The translations under genes and the position numbers were made by a program. Shown here in pieces: positions 54,899-64,000 of a stretch of 64,000 nt of DNA. Source of the stretch: Pelagicoccus sp. SDUM812005 (GTDB lineage Bacteria; Verrucomicrobiota; Verrucomicrobiia; Opitutales; Opitutaceae); assembly GCF_031127875.1 (NCBI RefSeq), contig NZ_JARXIA010000003.1:186001-250000 (forward strand), written 5' to 3'. Every line of letters begins with the position of its first letter. Position 1 is the stretch's first letter. The notes under the pieces are model-generated. The model worked only from the letters and a program-made list of their open reading frames with translations, ran no database searches and was not told the origin of the DNA.

Positions 54899-56377
54899 AT
54901 GGCATACTTAATTGGAATCGACGTCGGAAGCTCCTCCGTAAAAGCATCGGTATTGGATGCGGAAACGGGCAAATGCGTAGGCACGGCCTTCGCTCCCAAG
55001 GAAGAGCAGGGCATCAGCTCGCCCCAGGCGGGCTTCGCGGAGCAGGATCCGCAGATGTGGTACGACAATGCCCGGATCGCGGTGCGCGAGGCCATGACGG
55101 CGGCCCGCATCACGGGGGACGCGATCAAGGCGGTGGGGATTTCCTACCAGATGCACGGTCTAGTCTGCGTGGACAAGAACCGCGAGGCGCTGCGCCCTGC
55201 CATCATCTGGTGCGACAGCCGGGCGGTTCCCTACGGACAGGCAGCCTTCGAGGCGATCGGGTCCGAAAAGTGCCTGAGCCACCTTCTGAACTCTCCGGGC
55301 AACTTCACCGCTATGAAGCTAGCTTGGGTGAAGGAGAACCAGCCGGAGCTCTACGAGAAGATCGACAAGGTCATGCTGCCCGGCGACTGGCTTGCCATGA
55401 AGCTGACCGGCGAAGCCCAAACCACGGCTTCGGGCTTGTCGGAAGGGATGTTCTGGGATTTCAAGAACGAGCAGGTCTGCGACTTTTTGCTCGAGCACGC
55501 CGGTTTCTCGCCGGACCTGATTCCAGAAATTGTGCCCACTTTTTCGGTACAAGCCAGCTTGACCAAGAAAGCGGCGGACGACTTCGGCCTAGCGGCCGGC
55601 ACCCCCGTTTCCTACCGCGCTGGCGACCAGCCTAACAACGCTCTTTCCCTCAACGTGCTCAACCCCGGTGAGATCGCCGCGACCGCCGGCACTTCCGGCG
55701 TTGTGTACGGGGTGACGGATCAAGTGAAGTACGATCCGCAGTCGCGGGTAAACACCTTTGCCCACGTCAACCATGCCGCGGAGGCGCCTCGCCTCGGCAT
55801 CCTGCTTTGCATCAACGGAACGGGTATCTTCAATTCCTGGATGCGCCGCACCATTGGCGTCAGCAGCTACGAGGAAATGAACGCCTTGGCGGAATCCGCC
55901 CCCATCGGTGCGGAAGGTTTGGTGGCCCTTCCGTTCGGCAATGGAGCGGAGCGCGTATTGTGTAACCAAAATCTGGGCGCATCCTTCTCCGGTCTCGATT
56001 TCAACCGCCATTCGAAGGCTCACCTCTGTCGGGCTTTGCAGGAAGGGATCGTATTCTCTTTCCAATACGGCATCGAGCTGATGAAGCCGCTCGGCCTCGA
56101 GATCTCCAAGATCCGGGCCGGGAAGGCGAACATGTTCCTGAGCGACCTGTTCTGCCAAACGCTGTCCGGCGTGAGCGGTGCAGGCATCGATCTTTACGAG
56201 ACGGATGGATCGCTCGGCGCCGCTCGCGGAGCGGGCTTCGGTGCGGGCGTGTACGCGAGCTTGCCGGAGGCCTTCGCGTCGCTGCGCCAGGTCGGGGAAG
56301 TCGCTCCCGCCGCTGGCGACGCCTACCAGTCCGCCTACGCAGCTTGGAAGCAGGCGCTCGAGCAGAAACTCTCATAA
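54899..56377 (+). CDS. xylB: Xylulokinase
   Basis: 492 residues of the FGGY kinase family. It phosphorylates D-xylulose to xylulose-5-phosphate. The N-terminal [17 protein letters not shown] is the phosphate loop. [24 protein letters not shown] and the substrate [14 protein letters not shown] match xylulokinase (GDWL(A)MKLTG). [12 protein letters not shown] is the second ATP loop. It is followed by xylA after 46 bp, an operon that converts xylose to the pentose phosphate pathway. Confidence 0.94.
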   Translation: MAYLIGIDVGSSSVKASVLDAETGKCVGTAFAPKEEQGISSPQAGFAEQDPQMWYDNARIAVREAMTAARITGDAIKAVGISYQMHGLVCVDKNREALRPAIIWCDSRAVPYGQAAFEAIGSEKCLSHLLNSPGNFTAMKLAWVKENQPELYEKIDKVMLPGDWLAMKLTGEAQTTASGLSEGMFWDFKNEQVCDFLLEHAGFSPDLIPEIVPTFSVQASLTKKAADDFGLAAGTPVSYRAGDQPNNALSLNVLNPGEIAATAGTSGVVYGVTDQVKYDPQSRVNTFAHVNHAAEAPRLGILLCINGTGIFNSWMRRTIGVSSYEEMNALAESAPIGAEGLVALPFGNGAERVLCNQNLGASFSGLDFNRHSKAHLCRALQEGIVFSFQYGIELMKPLGLEISKIRAGKANMFLSDLFCQTLSGVSGAGIDLYETDGSLGAARGAGFGAGVYASLPEAFASLRQVGEVAPAAGDAYQSAYAAWKQALEQKLS

Positions 56378-56423
56378 GTCGAAACGATCAACCCAAAACC
56401 CTTTAACAGGAAAAATACGAATC

Positions 56424-57755
56424 ATGAGTATCATCACAGGAGACAAGGAATACTTCCCCGGCATTGGGGAGATTAAGTTCGAAGGTCGCGACAGCGACAA
56501 CCCGCTCGCGTTCAAGTGGTACAACCCGGACCAGCAGATCGGCGGCAAGTCCATGAAGGAGCTTTTCCGTTTCGCCATCGCCTACTGGCATACCTTTTGC
56601 GGCACCGGCGCGGACCCCTTCGGTCCCGGCACCAAGGTTTTCCCGTGGGCTGACGGTTCGGACGCGGTGAGCCGCGCCAAGGGCAAGGCCGACGCCGCCT
56701 TCGAGTTCATCACCAAGATCGGCGCTCCCTACTACTGCTTCCACGATTTCGACCTGGTCGAGGAAGGGGCAAGCTTCAAGGAGTCCGAGGCCAACCTCGC
56801 GGCGATCGTCGAGTACCTCAAGGGCAAGCAGGCCGATTCCGGCGTGAAGCTTCTCTGGGGCACGGCCAACCTCTTCAGCAACCCGCGCTACATGAACGGC
56901 GCCTCCACCAATCCCGACTTCAACACGGTCGCCTACGCAGGCGCCCAGCTCAAGAACGCGATCGACGCGACCATCGCGCTTGGCGGCGAGAACTACGTTT
57001 TCTGGGGCGGCCGCGAAGGTTACATGACCCTGCTCAACACGGACATGAAGCGCGAGAAGGAGCACTTCGCCCAGATGCTGAAGCTGGCTCGCGACTACGC
57101 TCGCAAGAACGGCTTCAAGGGACAGTTCTTCATCGAGCCGAAGCCAGCGGAGCCCTCCAAGCACCAGTACGACTTCGACTCCGAGACGGTGATCGGCTTC
57201 CTGCGTGAGCACGACTTGCTCGACGACTTCAAGATCAACATCGAAGTGAACCACGCCACTCTGGCTGGCCACACCTTCCAGCACGAGCTGCAGGTTGCGG
57301 CTGACGCTGGAATGCTCGGCAGCATCGACGCGAACCGTGGCGACTACCAAAACGGTTGGGATACGGACCAGTTCCCGATGAACATCAACGAGATGGTGGA
57401 AGCCATGCTCGTATTCCTCAAGGCCGGCGGCCTGCAGGGAGGCGGCGTAAACTTCGACGCCAAGACCCGTCGCAACAGCACCGACCTGGAAGACATCTTC
57501 ATCGCCCATATCGCCGGTATGGACGCCTTTGCCCGCTCCGCTCTGATCGCGGACAAGATCCTCAAGGAATCCAAGCTGCCAGGCCTGCTCAAGGACCGCT
57601 ACAGCAGCTTCGACTCCGGCAAGGGCGCAGCCTTCGAAAAGGGCGAGCTCACGCTCGAGGACGTCTACGCCATCGGATCCCAAGGCGGCGAGCCTGCTCA
57701 GATCAGCGGCAAGCAAGAGCGCTACGAGCAGATCATCAACGACTTTCTGTACTAG
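56424..57755 (+). CDS. xylA: Xylose isomerase
   Basis: 443 residues from the ATG at 56424, the usual family length. The frame opens further upstream but that part lies in xylB. It converts D-xylose to D-xylulose with two metals. Motifs are [31 protein letters not shown] (His/Asp), the [15 protein letters not shown] metal ligand region, [15 protein letters not shown] and [12 protein letters not shown]. It ends in front of a GC-rich terminator. No transporter is adjacent. Confidence 0.97.
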   Translation: MSIITGDKEYFPGIGEIKFEGRDSDNPLAFKWYNPDQQIGGKSMKELFRFAIAYWHTFCGTGADPFGPGTKVFPWADGSDAVSRAKGKADAAFEFITKIGAPYYCFHDFDLVEEGASFKESEANLAAIVEYLKGKQADSGVKLLWGTANLFSNPRYMNGASTNPDFNTVAYAGAQLKNAIDATIALGGENYVFWGGREGYMTLLNTDMKREKEHFAQMLKLARDYARKNGFKGQFFIEPKPAEPSKHQYDFDSETVIGFLREHDLLDDFKINIEVNHATLAGHTFQHELQVAADAGMLGSIDANRGDYQNGWDTDQFPMNINEMVEAMLVFLKAGGLQGGGVNFDAKTRRNSTDLEDIFIAHIAGMDAFARSALIADKILKESKLPGLLKDRYSSFDSGKGAAFEKGELTLEDVYAIGSQGGEPAQISGKQERYEQIINDFLY

Positions 57756-57783
57756 GAAGCTCGATACGAATTGTAGGTTTGCA

Positions 57784-57809
57784 GGCGCGGCTTCGGCCGC
57801 GCCTTTTTT
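57784..57809 (+). terminator. Terminator after xylA
   Basis: GGCGCGGC and GCCGCGCC form an 8-bp stem on a TTCG tetraloop, followed by six T. Confidence 0.95.
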
Positions 57810-57892
57810 GCGTCCCTCGCTACGGAGTGGGGAGGCGCTAATCTCGTAGGGCTGACACTCGCAGGCATGCCGCAATGCAGGTGGGCGTGCGA

Positions 57893-58016
57893 TGAGGGGC
57901 TCCGCGGCGTGCCGCGAGCGGCAGCCCTACGGTTCAAGGGCGCGTTCTGAGGGGCTCCGCGGCGTGCCGCGAGCGGCAGCCCTACGGTTCAAGGGCGCGT
58001 TCTGAGGGGCTCCGCG
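57893..58016. repeat. 55-bp tandem repeat (about 2.25 copies) in the gap after xylA
   Basis: Units begin TGAGGGGCTCCGCGGCGTGC at 57893, TGAGGGGC at 57948 and TGAGGGGC at 58003, exactly 55 bp apart. They are near-identical over two full copies and 14 bp of a third. Each holds GCCGCGAGCGGCAGCCCTAC. An inverted CGTAGGGCTG lies at 57846-57855. The rest of the gap, up to the next gene at 58218, holds nothing else I recognise. Confidence 0.9.
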
Positions 58017-58217
58017 TCTACCGTTGAAAATGGCGGTATGAGGCTGCTGCGATTTACTTTAGAATGCGTGCGTACCGATTCGACCTCAAGTCGGTGCCGA
58101 TCGTTTTCCGAAATCCCCTTTCGTACTCCCGGCAGCGCCGCTTGCGTGCCTACCGCTGGGTTCTTGGGGGCGATGGACGGCGCGGCGGCGGGAGGTCGAG
58201 GCACGAACCCTTTTAAG

Positions 58218-60422
58218 ATGAAGAGACTTTATTCTGTATTTTATATCGCGCTGGCGCTCGCAATGGGCGGGGCTGGCCTGGCTAAGGCGGCGGAAGCGCC
58301 CGTTAAGGCGGATTTCTATGTGTCGTCATCCGGCTCGGACTTTTGGTCGGGAACGATCGCCGAGCCGGATTTGGGCGGCAAGGACGGGCCCTTCGCAACC
58401 TTGCAGCGGGCCCGCGACGCGGTGCGGGAGCTGAAGCGAAGCAAGAAGTCCGATATCGTGGTATTGGTGCGCGGCGGCGTTTACACCTTGAACGATACGG
58501 TGGTCTTCGGCGTCGAGGATTCCGGCGAGGGCGACGCCACCATCACTTACAGCGCCTACCCTGGCGAGACTCCGGTGTTTACCTCGGGGTTGCCCATCGA
58601 AGGGTGGAAGCCGGTCGAGGGCGAGTTGCCAGGATTGCCGCCCGTTGCCCAGGGGAAAGTGCTGGAGGCCGCCGTTTCGCGCAGCTTCAAGACGCTCTAC
58701 GACGGAGAAGGGCGACTGCCGCGGGCTCGTTCGGAAGGGTTCATCCCGATCAAGGGAGGAAGCCGCAACCGATTGCATTATCCGGAGGGCAAGCTGAAGG
58801 CTTGGTCGAACGTGGAGGACGTGGAAATCATCGTGCGTCCGCACCACGCTTGGATCACCAATATCCTGCCTCTCGCTTCCGTGGACGAGAGCCAAAATAT
58901 GGCCTACACCTCCCTGGACGCGACGTATGCGATGAACGTCCTGCACTTTCTGAAAGACACGGAGTCGTGTTGGGTTGAGAACGTTTTGGAGGAACTCGAC
59001 GAGCCAGGGGAGTGGGTTTTGAACACCCAGGAAGGAAAGGTCTACCTGTGGCCGCGAAGCGATTCGCCGGTGCTCGCCCCGCAGCTGATCGAGCTGGTAC
59101 GCATCGAGGGCGATGTGGATGTGGAGGGACCGGTTGACGTGCCGGTGCGCAATTTGGAGATCAGGGGGCTGACCTTTACGCAAGGGGATCGCTACTTGGT
59201 CGAAAAGGATGACGCCGGCCTGCAGCACGATTGGGATTTTCTGGATAAAGGGAACGCTTTGCTGCGCTTGCGTGGCACGGAAAATTGCGTGATCGCGGAT
59301 TGCCATTTCACCCAAAGCGGCAGCGGAGCGATCCGAGTGGACCTGCATGCGATCGGAAACGAGATTTCCGGAAATCGCATCAATGCCCTTGGCGGGGCGG
59401 GGATTCTGCTTTGCGGATACGGCCCGGGCACGAAGGACGTGAATCGGAACAATCTCGTCTACAACAACCACATTCACGATGTGGGCGAGATTTACATGCA
59501 TTCGCCCGGTATCATGATCTGGCAAAGCGGCGAGAACCGTGTCGCCAACAACCTGATACACGACCTTCCTTACTGCGGCATGATCGTGTCCGGCTGCATG
59601 ACTCACTTTTTCGAGAAGAAAGGCGACGGGCGCGAGCTGACGCGCACGATCCGCTGGCATGAGATCGGGGGCGGTCCGTCGGAGAAGACTTTGGACGAGG
59701 TGCGTCCCTTCCTGCACACGCACGACAATCTAGTGGAGTACAACGAGATCCATAACGTGATGGAAAAGCTCGGCGACGGAAACGGGATCTATATCCGGGG
59801 AGCCGGGGCCAACAACGTGATTCGTCGCAACTATATCCATCATTTGGTGACGCCGATGTTGATGCAGGCAGCGATTCGCACCGATGGCGGGCAGATGGAT
59901 ACCTTGATCACGGAAAACGTCATCTACAAGTGCATGGCTCAGGGGATTATCCTCAAGCTCAACAATCAAGCGATCAACAATATCGTAGTGGACGTGCTGG
60001 CGCCGCCGCGCGGCTACTACCTCTCGCTGCGGGAAGGGCCCTTGAATGACGCGGTTATCCAGAAGAATATTTTGTATTCGCGCGGCAAGGACACTGTTTT
60101 CATCGACGAGTTGGAGCCTGGAAATGGTCGCAAGACGGAAGATCGAAGAGGGCGCGCTTTGGCTCGAGCCATGGACGCCGATACGGATCTGAACATCTAT
60201 TATAGCGAAACGGATCCGGTCCTGGCCCAGCAGATGTTGCAAAAGCAACGCGAGAACGGAGTCGACGAACGAAGCAAGGCGGTCGATCCCCTGTTTATTG
60301 ATCCCGAAAATGGCGATTTTCGCTTCGCCCCGAATTCGCCGGCTTGGCAGATGGGAATCGTCCCCGTCGATGTAAGTGAAATGGGACTGCGCAAGCCTGT
60401 CTCCCGCTATGCCGAAAAGTAG
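58218..60422 (+). CDS. Exported right-handed beta-helix protein, GH141-like
   Basis: 734 residues from the ATG at 58218, where a signal peptide begins (YSVFYIALALAMGGAGLAKA). The frame is open back to 58038, but that text is not signal-like. YVSSSGSDFWSGTIAEPD, FATLQRARDAVRELK and VLVRGGVYTLNDTVVFG are typical of the family that includes GH141. Long helix-coil repeats follow with parallel beta-helix turns (NCVIADCHFTQSGSGAIRV, GNEISGNRINALGGAG, NNLVYNNHIHDVG). GH141 members known to me act on fucosides or xylan. The substrate here is inferred only. Confidence 0.78.
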   Translation: MKRLYSVFYIALALAMGGAGLAKAAEAPVKADFYVSSSGSDFWSGTIAEPDLGGKDGPFATLQRARDAVRELKRSKKSDIVVLVRGGVYTLNDTVVFGVEDSGEGDATITYSAYPGETPVFTSGLPIEGWKPVEGELPGLPPVAQGKVLEAAVSRSFKTLYDGEGRLPRARSEGFIPIKGGSRNRLHYPEGKLKAWSNVEDVEIIVRPHHAWITNILPLASVDESQNMAYTSLDATYAMNVLHFLKDTESCWVENVLEELDEPGEWVLNTQEGKVYLWPRSDSPVLAPQLIELVRIEGDVDVEGPVDVPVRNLEIRGLTFTQGDRYLVEKDDAGLQHDWDFLDKGNALLRLRGTENCVIADCHFTQSGSGAIRVDLHAIGNEISGNRINALGGAGILLCGYGPGTKDVNRNNLVYNNHIHDVGEIYMHSPGIMIWQSGENRVANNLIHDLPYCGMIVSGCMTHFFEKKGDGRELTRTIRWHEIGGGPSEKTLDEVRPFLHTHDNLVEYNEIHNVMEKLGDGNGIYIRGAGANNVIRRNYIHHLVTPMLMQAAIRTDGGQMDTLITENVIYKCMAQGIILKLNNQAINNIVVDVLAPPRGYYLSLREGPLNDAVIQKNILYSRGKDTVFIDELEPGNGRKTEDRRGRALARAMDADTDLNIYYSETDPVLAQQMLQKQRENGVDERSKAVDPLFIDPENGDFRFAPNSPAWQMGIVPVDVSEMGLRKPVSRYAEK

Positions 60423-60459
60423 TTTTTGTTCGTTAGTTAAACCCAATTATATCCTAAAA

Positions 60460-60720
60460 ATGAATACCTATAAATTGATCATCCTCGTTCTCGTCGCAGT
60501 TTCCGCTGCTTTTGCCCAGGCGAAGCCTAAGGAAGCCGCGGCTGACTCTTTGACGCAGGAAGCCTATGTTGCTGCCGTGAAGGAGAGCATGGAAAAGAAG
60601 GGCAAGGAATTTGACGAGAAGAAGGCCGTTGCCCGCTTCAAGCGTATGGATGCGGATAAGGACGGCGTGCTGACCAAGGAAGAGCGTCAGGCCTTCGCCG
60701 CCAAACGCAAGAAGCAGTAG
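60460..60720 (+). CDS. Small exported EF-hand protein
   Basis: 86 residues from the ATG at 60460. The signal is LIILVLVAVSAAFAQA. One EF-hand is clear (MDADKDGVLTKEERQAF, with D-x-D-x-D-G-x-L-x-x-x-E). A partial one may lie upstream. The tail is Lys rich. Such proteins sit next to sulfatases in Planctomycetes and Verrucomicrobia. It may buffer or carry calcium, or assist the exported enzymes. Confidence 0.8.
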   Translation: MNTYKLIILVLVAVSAAFAQAKPKEAAADSLTQEAYVAAVKESMEKKGKEFDEKKAVARFKRMDADKDGVLTKEERQAFAAKRKKQ

Positions 60721-60756
60721 GCTGCGCGTTCGTACGAATTCGAAACGATTATCGGT

Positions 60757-62130
60757 ATGTTGAGAGGATCTCTTTGGGGCGCCTGTTGTTTGGCTATCAG
60801 TATGACGCTCGCAAGCGTCGCTTCAGGCGAGCCGCCGCAAAGGGGTCCGAACATCATATTCATCTTCGCGGACGACTGGGGCTATGGCGACTTGAGTTCC
60901 CATGGCAGCAGTTTCGTGCAGACGCCGCATCTCGACCGGATGGCGGCGGAAGGCGTCGATTTCGCGAACTTTTCGGTTAACAGCCCGGTCTGCACGCCCA
61001 GCCGCGTGGCAGTCATGACCGGGCAGTTCCCGGCGCGTCAGAGTATCCACCAGCATTTCCAGAGCGTTAAAGCTCACATCGGCCGCGGGATGCCGGACTG
61101 GTTGGATACGCAGGCTCCGTCTCTTCCCCGCATGCTGCAGGGAGCGGGCTACAAGACCGGCCACTTCGGAAAGTGGCACCTCGGCAGCGTTTCCGATTCT
61201 CCGACCGAGGACGAATATGGATACGACCGTTTTGCGACCTTTAACGGTTCGGGCAAGGTGCCGATCGGAAAGGGCGGCCTGGCGTCGGTCGACCACGCGG
61301 AGCGCTTCATTCGGGATTTCAAGGACGAGCCCTTTTTCGTGAACCTGTGGCTGCACGAGGTGCACACGCCGCATTTGCCCCAGGAGCGCTTTATGGAAAA
61401 GTTCAAGCATCTCGGCGAGGCGGAGCAGGTTTACGCTTCGGTCATTGCCGAGGGCGACGAGGCGGTTGGGCGCATTCTGAGCCTGCTAAAGGAGCTCAAT
61501 ATCGACGAGAAAACCTTGGTGGTGTTTTCCACCGATAACGGTCCAGAGCGCTCGACCGACGACAAGGGGCACAAGGGCCAAGGCTTGGGCAAGTTTTATT
61601 CGATTGGGGAAACCGGTGGCCTCAAGGGGGAGAAGCGTTCGCTTTTCGCGGGCGGCGTGCGGGTGCCGTTTATCGTTCGCTGGCCCGGAGTGGTCCCGCA
61701 GGGAAAAGTGGATACAAGCTCGGTGCTGACCGCGGTAGACCTGTTGCCGACCTTTTTGGAGGCAGCGGGCGTGGAGCTGCCGGAGGGCTACGAGCCGGAC
61801 GGGCAAAGCGTTCTGGCTGCTTTCAAGGGAAAAACGTTTTCGCGTCGCAAACCGATCTTCTGGGAATGGCGCGGTGGCGACAATCAGGACTACACTTGGC
61901 CTTCCCTAGGGATTCGCGACGGGAAGTGGAAGTTGCTGCTCAACCAGGAAACCGGAGCGCAGGAGCTTTACGATCTGGAAAGCGATTGGGCGGAGCGCGA
62001 GGAGCTTTCGGCTCGCTACCCTGAAGTCGCGCAAAAGTTGAAGGCGAAGCTGATGGACTGGAAAGCGAGCCTGCCTGAGAAGCCGAGCGAGAACGCGCTT
62101 TCGAAAGCTCGTAGCAAGGTGAAGCGGTAG
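60757..62130 (+). CDS. Exported sulfatase
   Basis: 457 residues. The signal is CCLAISMTLASVASG. The active core has NIIFIFADDWGYGDLSSHG (metal Asp pair) and SPVCTPSRVAVMTGQ, where Cys is converted to formylglycine (C-x-P-S-R). GHFGKWHLGS and FSTDNGPERS complete the family S1 pattern. An anaerobic or FGE maturase is not in the window. It is placed with a beta-helix enzyme and TonB receptor, so it likely removes sulfate from a polysaccharide or oligosaccharide in the periplasm. Confidence 0.92.
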   Translation: MLRGSLWGACCLAISMTLASVASGEPPQRGPNIIFIFADDWGYGDLSSHGSSFVQTPHLDRMAAEGVDFANFSVNSPVCTPSRVAVMTGQFPARQSIHQHFQSVKAHIGRGMPDWLDTQAPSLPRMLQGAGYKTGHFGKWHLGSVSDSPTEDEYGYDRFATFNGSGKVPIGKGGLASVDHAERFIRDFKDEPFFVNLWLHEVHTPHLPQERFMEKFKHLGEAEQVYASVIAEGDEAVGRILSLLKELNIDEKTLVVFSTDNGPERSTDDKGHKGQGLGKFYSIGETGGLKGEKRSLFAGGVRVPFIVRWPGVVPQGKVDTSSVLTAVDLLPTFLEAAGVELPEGYEPDGQSVLAAFKGKTFSRRKPIFWEWRGGDNQDYTWPSLGIRDGKWKLLLNQETGAQELYDLESDWAEREELSARYPEVAQKLKAKLMDWKASLPEKPSENALSKARSKVKR

Positions 62131-62515
62131 CGGCCCTTGAAGGTGGGGTGTTTGCCCTGCTTTGGTGGTTCTTGTGGCGCTCTGGATTCGAATCGCTCGA
62201 GCGTTTCGATTGGGCCGCGGTTCCGCGTTCCCTCCGAGCTTCGAACAGAGTACCCTCCTTTTAGGGGGTGGTGGGATGGGGGCTTTATTGATAGGTTGTT
62301 TACCACATACCCTAACGCCCCAAACCTCTCTCTACCCCCCGTTACTACCCCCAGGTCTAAATACCTACTTTGAGGAGGTTTTTCGCGAGACCGACCACCA
62401 CGGAAATGCCGTATCGTTTGTTTTGATACAGCAGCTGTTACGCGTGTGGGAAGGGCTTCGTTCCGGTTTGCGGCGTTTTTGTATCGACTGTGAAACTACG
62501 TAACTTAGCTCCTAT
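62131..62515. other. Gap before the TonB receptor
   Basis: 385 bp without a credible gene. It contains a 10-bp palindrome CGCTCGAGCG (62194-62203) and a pyrimidine-rich stretch (about 62315-62355) with runs of C. The promoter of the receptor must lie here, but no convincing box was seen. Confidence 0.5.
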
Positions 62516-64000
62516 ATGAAAACAGAACACCCACGATTCTTCGCGTCAAAGATGCGAAAGTCAGCGTGCTTGTGCGGCGCGTTGTGCGTTCCCTTGGGCT
62601 TGATCGCCCAAGAGGATACGGAAGAGGATGAAGTATTCGAACTTTCCCCCTTCCAAGTTGATGGCAGCAACGACCAAGGCTACCACTCCTCCCAAACCCT
62701 AGCCGGGGGTCGCTTGAATACGGACCTCAAGAACATCGCAACTTCGGTGCAGGTCGTCACCAAGGACTTCATGAACGATATCGGCGCGACCAGCATGGAC
62801 GAAGTTCTTGCTTACACGACCGGTACGGAAGCCTTCGGTTCGATGAGCGACTACCAGCAGATCTCGTCCGGGCGAGGGAACGACGACCAGCAGCAGGTGG
62901 GCGACTTGGACAATTCCGCGGCCCGGCAAAATCCTTACGCGGCCAGCCGCGTGCGCGGCATGACCGCTCCGACGCGCACGACGAACTACTTCCAGTCGAG
63001 CATCCCCTTCGACTCCTACAACGCGACTCGTATCGATATCAACCGCGGCGCCAACTCCTTCCTCTTCGGACTCGGCTCTCCGGGCGGCATCGTAAACGTG
63101 GGCTTGGAGAGCGCGAACCTGAGCAACGATTCCGTAACGCTCAACACCCAGATTTCCACCGAGAATTTCGAGGACAACTTCTCCAAGCAGTTTTCGATCA
63201 ACGCGAACAAGGTTCTCATCGAGGATCGTTTGGCGATGCGCTTCGCGGCGAAGAAGCGGGACGACGAGTTTACGCAGAAGCCTGCCTTTACCGATCAGTC
63301 GCGGCTTTACTTCGCGCTCAAGCTCAAGCCCTTCGCCGAGCGCAACCTTTCCTTTAGCGCCAACTACGAGACCGGCGATACCGAGTTTATATCGGTCGAG
63401 CGCAATGGTCCCTTGGAAACCTTGACGACCTTTCTCGATAGCCCCACGGGCGATGTGTACGGTCCGGTTACCGACGTCGACGGGAACGTGCTGGTGAACA
63501 ACGCCGCCCAGCGCTACATACTCGATGGCTTCGGAAACGTGCTGAAGAATAGCGCGAGCTCAACGAACTCCAATTGGTATACAGGGGTGGACGCCAACGG
63601 CGCTCCGCTCAACTTCGCATTCTACAACAACCACTTCCTTAAGAGGAACGGTTGGATGCTCGTCTACGACGGAACGGTGAACGACCAAGGCCTTCCCACG
63701 CGAGCGGTGGATACGGGCTGGACCAACAATCGCTTCGCTCCCGGGAGCCCGACTTGGGATCCGTATGGAAACCTTTCCGGCAGGAATCGCAGCCAGCTGC
63801 AGCTGGCCACCAATCCGCAAATCGGCCGCATCGGCACGGCGCTGGTCGGCAGTACCGGAACGGACTACACCCGTTGGGTAAATCAAGGTTTGCTCGACTA
63901 CGAAGTCTTCGATTTCCGGAAAAACCTGATCACCGGTTCGAACGATCTGAACAATAACGATTTCGACCGGCGCATGCTTTCGATGGAGGCGGTGTCGGAT
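62516..64000 (+). CDS. TonB-dependent outer-membrane receptor, 3' end outside window
   Basis: 495 codons up to the window edge, no stop. The signal is ACLCGALCVPLGLIAQ. The mature start EVFELSPFQVDGSNDQGY and TLAGGRLNTDLKNIATSVQV are the Opitutia-type plug. VVTKDFMNDIGATSMDEVL and RIDINRGANSFLFGLGSPGG are the conserved plug turns (about 80-190), after which beta-barrel strands begin. It probably imports an oligosaccharide. No TonB box proper is visible, but the ELSPFQV peptide occupies its place. Confidence 0.93.
   Translation, partial: MKTEHPRFFASKMRKSACLCGALCVPLGLIAQEDTEEDEVFELSPFQVDGSNDQGYHSSQTLAGGRLNTDLKNIATSVQVVTKDFMNDIGATSMDEVLAYTTGTEAFGSMSDYQQISSGRGNDDQQQVGDLDNSAARQNPYAASRVRGMTAPTRTTNYFQSSIPFDSYNATRIDINRGANSFLFGLGSPGGIVNVGLESANLSNDSVTLNTQISTENFEDNFSKQFSINANKVLIEDRLAMRFAAKKRDDEFTQKPAFTDQSRLYFALKLKPFAERNLSFSANYETGDTEFISVERNGPLETLTTFLDSPTGDVYGPVTDVDGNVLVNNAAQRYILDGFGNVLKNSASSTNSNWYTGVDANGAPLNFAFYNNHFLKRNGWMLVYDGTVNDQGLPTRAVDTGWTNNRFAPGSPTWDPYGNLSGRNRSQLQLATNPQIGRIGTALVGSTGTDYTRWVNQGLLDYEVFDFRKNLITGSNDLNNNDFDRRMLSMEAVSD

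Noticed and set aside
54865-55635. Plus-strand frame of 256 codons overlapping xylB
   Set aside because: It is out of frame with the xylulokinase, and its Arg/Gly-rich sequence has no match.
56403-57875. Open frame of 490 codons antisense to xylA
   Set aside because: It is a mirror of biased codons of xylA with no signal or domain.

Overview
The window reads as a chromosomal segment of a marine-type member of Verrucomicrobiota, most likely class Opitutia (Puniceicoccales or Opitutales, for example a Pelagicoccus-like genus). This rests on family content. There is a TonB receptor whose mature N-terminus carries ELSPFQV. Paired von Willebrand factor A (VWA) proteins share SFLDCICCGFGA. One protein has a VPDSG-like C-terminus. 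There are also DUF1080, NIPSNAP, sulfatase, dockerin and LVIVD-repeat proteins. Most of the window is GC-rich. Translation starts mostly lack a Shine-Dalgarno sequence and have an A/T-rich leader instead.

Region 1 (1-2.7 kb) is clearly more AT-rich. It holds the 3' part of a defence-type reverse transcriptase followed by a PD-(D/E)XK nuclease. It ends at a sequence resembling the last 18 bases of a tmRNA or tRNA gene, followed by a plus-strand terminator. I read this as the right end of an integrated island.

Region 2 (2.8-17 kb) is chromosomal. It holds two consecutive histidine kinases without an output domain, a DinB-like protein, an NRDE protein, a three-part fusion (hydrolase-like, DedA, ATP-grasp), two lipoproteins, and a tight four-gene operon. 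The operon encodes a TolQ/ExbB-like channel, a degenerate Hsp70-like protein and two VWA proteins with an ExbD-like membrane aspartate. It is the strongest candidate here for an undescribed molecular machine. pyrE follows.

Region 3 (17-29 kb) is housekeeping: guaB, menC-menE (menaquinone), polX, a LON-substrate-binding protein, then dnaK, groES and groEL. Repeats of GGGACA and a palindrome lie upstream of dnaK.

Region 4 (29-39 kb) holds single metabolic or envelope genes: a VPDSG-like sorted protein, an ACC-deaminase-like enzyme with a GSCFA protein, a lone pseudopilin, an HAF-type exported protein, a fumarylacetoacetate-hydrolase-family enzyme, an SGNH hydrolase, a vanadium-haloperoxidase-like phosphatase and an HTTM protein.

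Region 5 (39.2-49.1 kb) is a five-gene minus-strand operon of large exported proteins (calcium-binding repeats, beta-propellers, Ser/Asp linker, Gly-rich tail) closed by a strong terminator.

Region 6 (49.5-64 kb) starts with a methyltransferase, a HugZ-like protein, a thioesterase, NIPSNAP and DUF1080 proteins. A sugar locus follows: an AraC regulator divergent from xylB-xylA, then a beta-helix glycosidase-like protein, an EF-hand protein, a sulfatase and a TonB receptor cut by the window edge. Together these suggest use of a sulfated, xylose-containing (possibly algal) polysaccharide.
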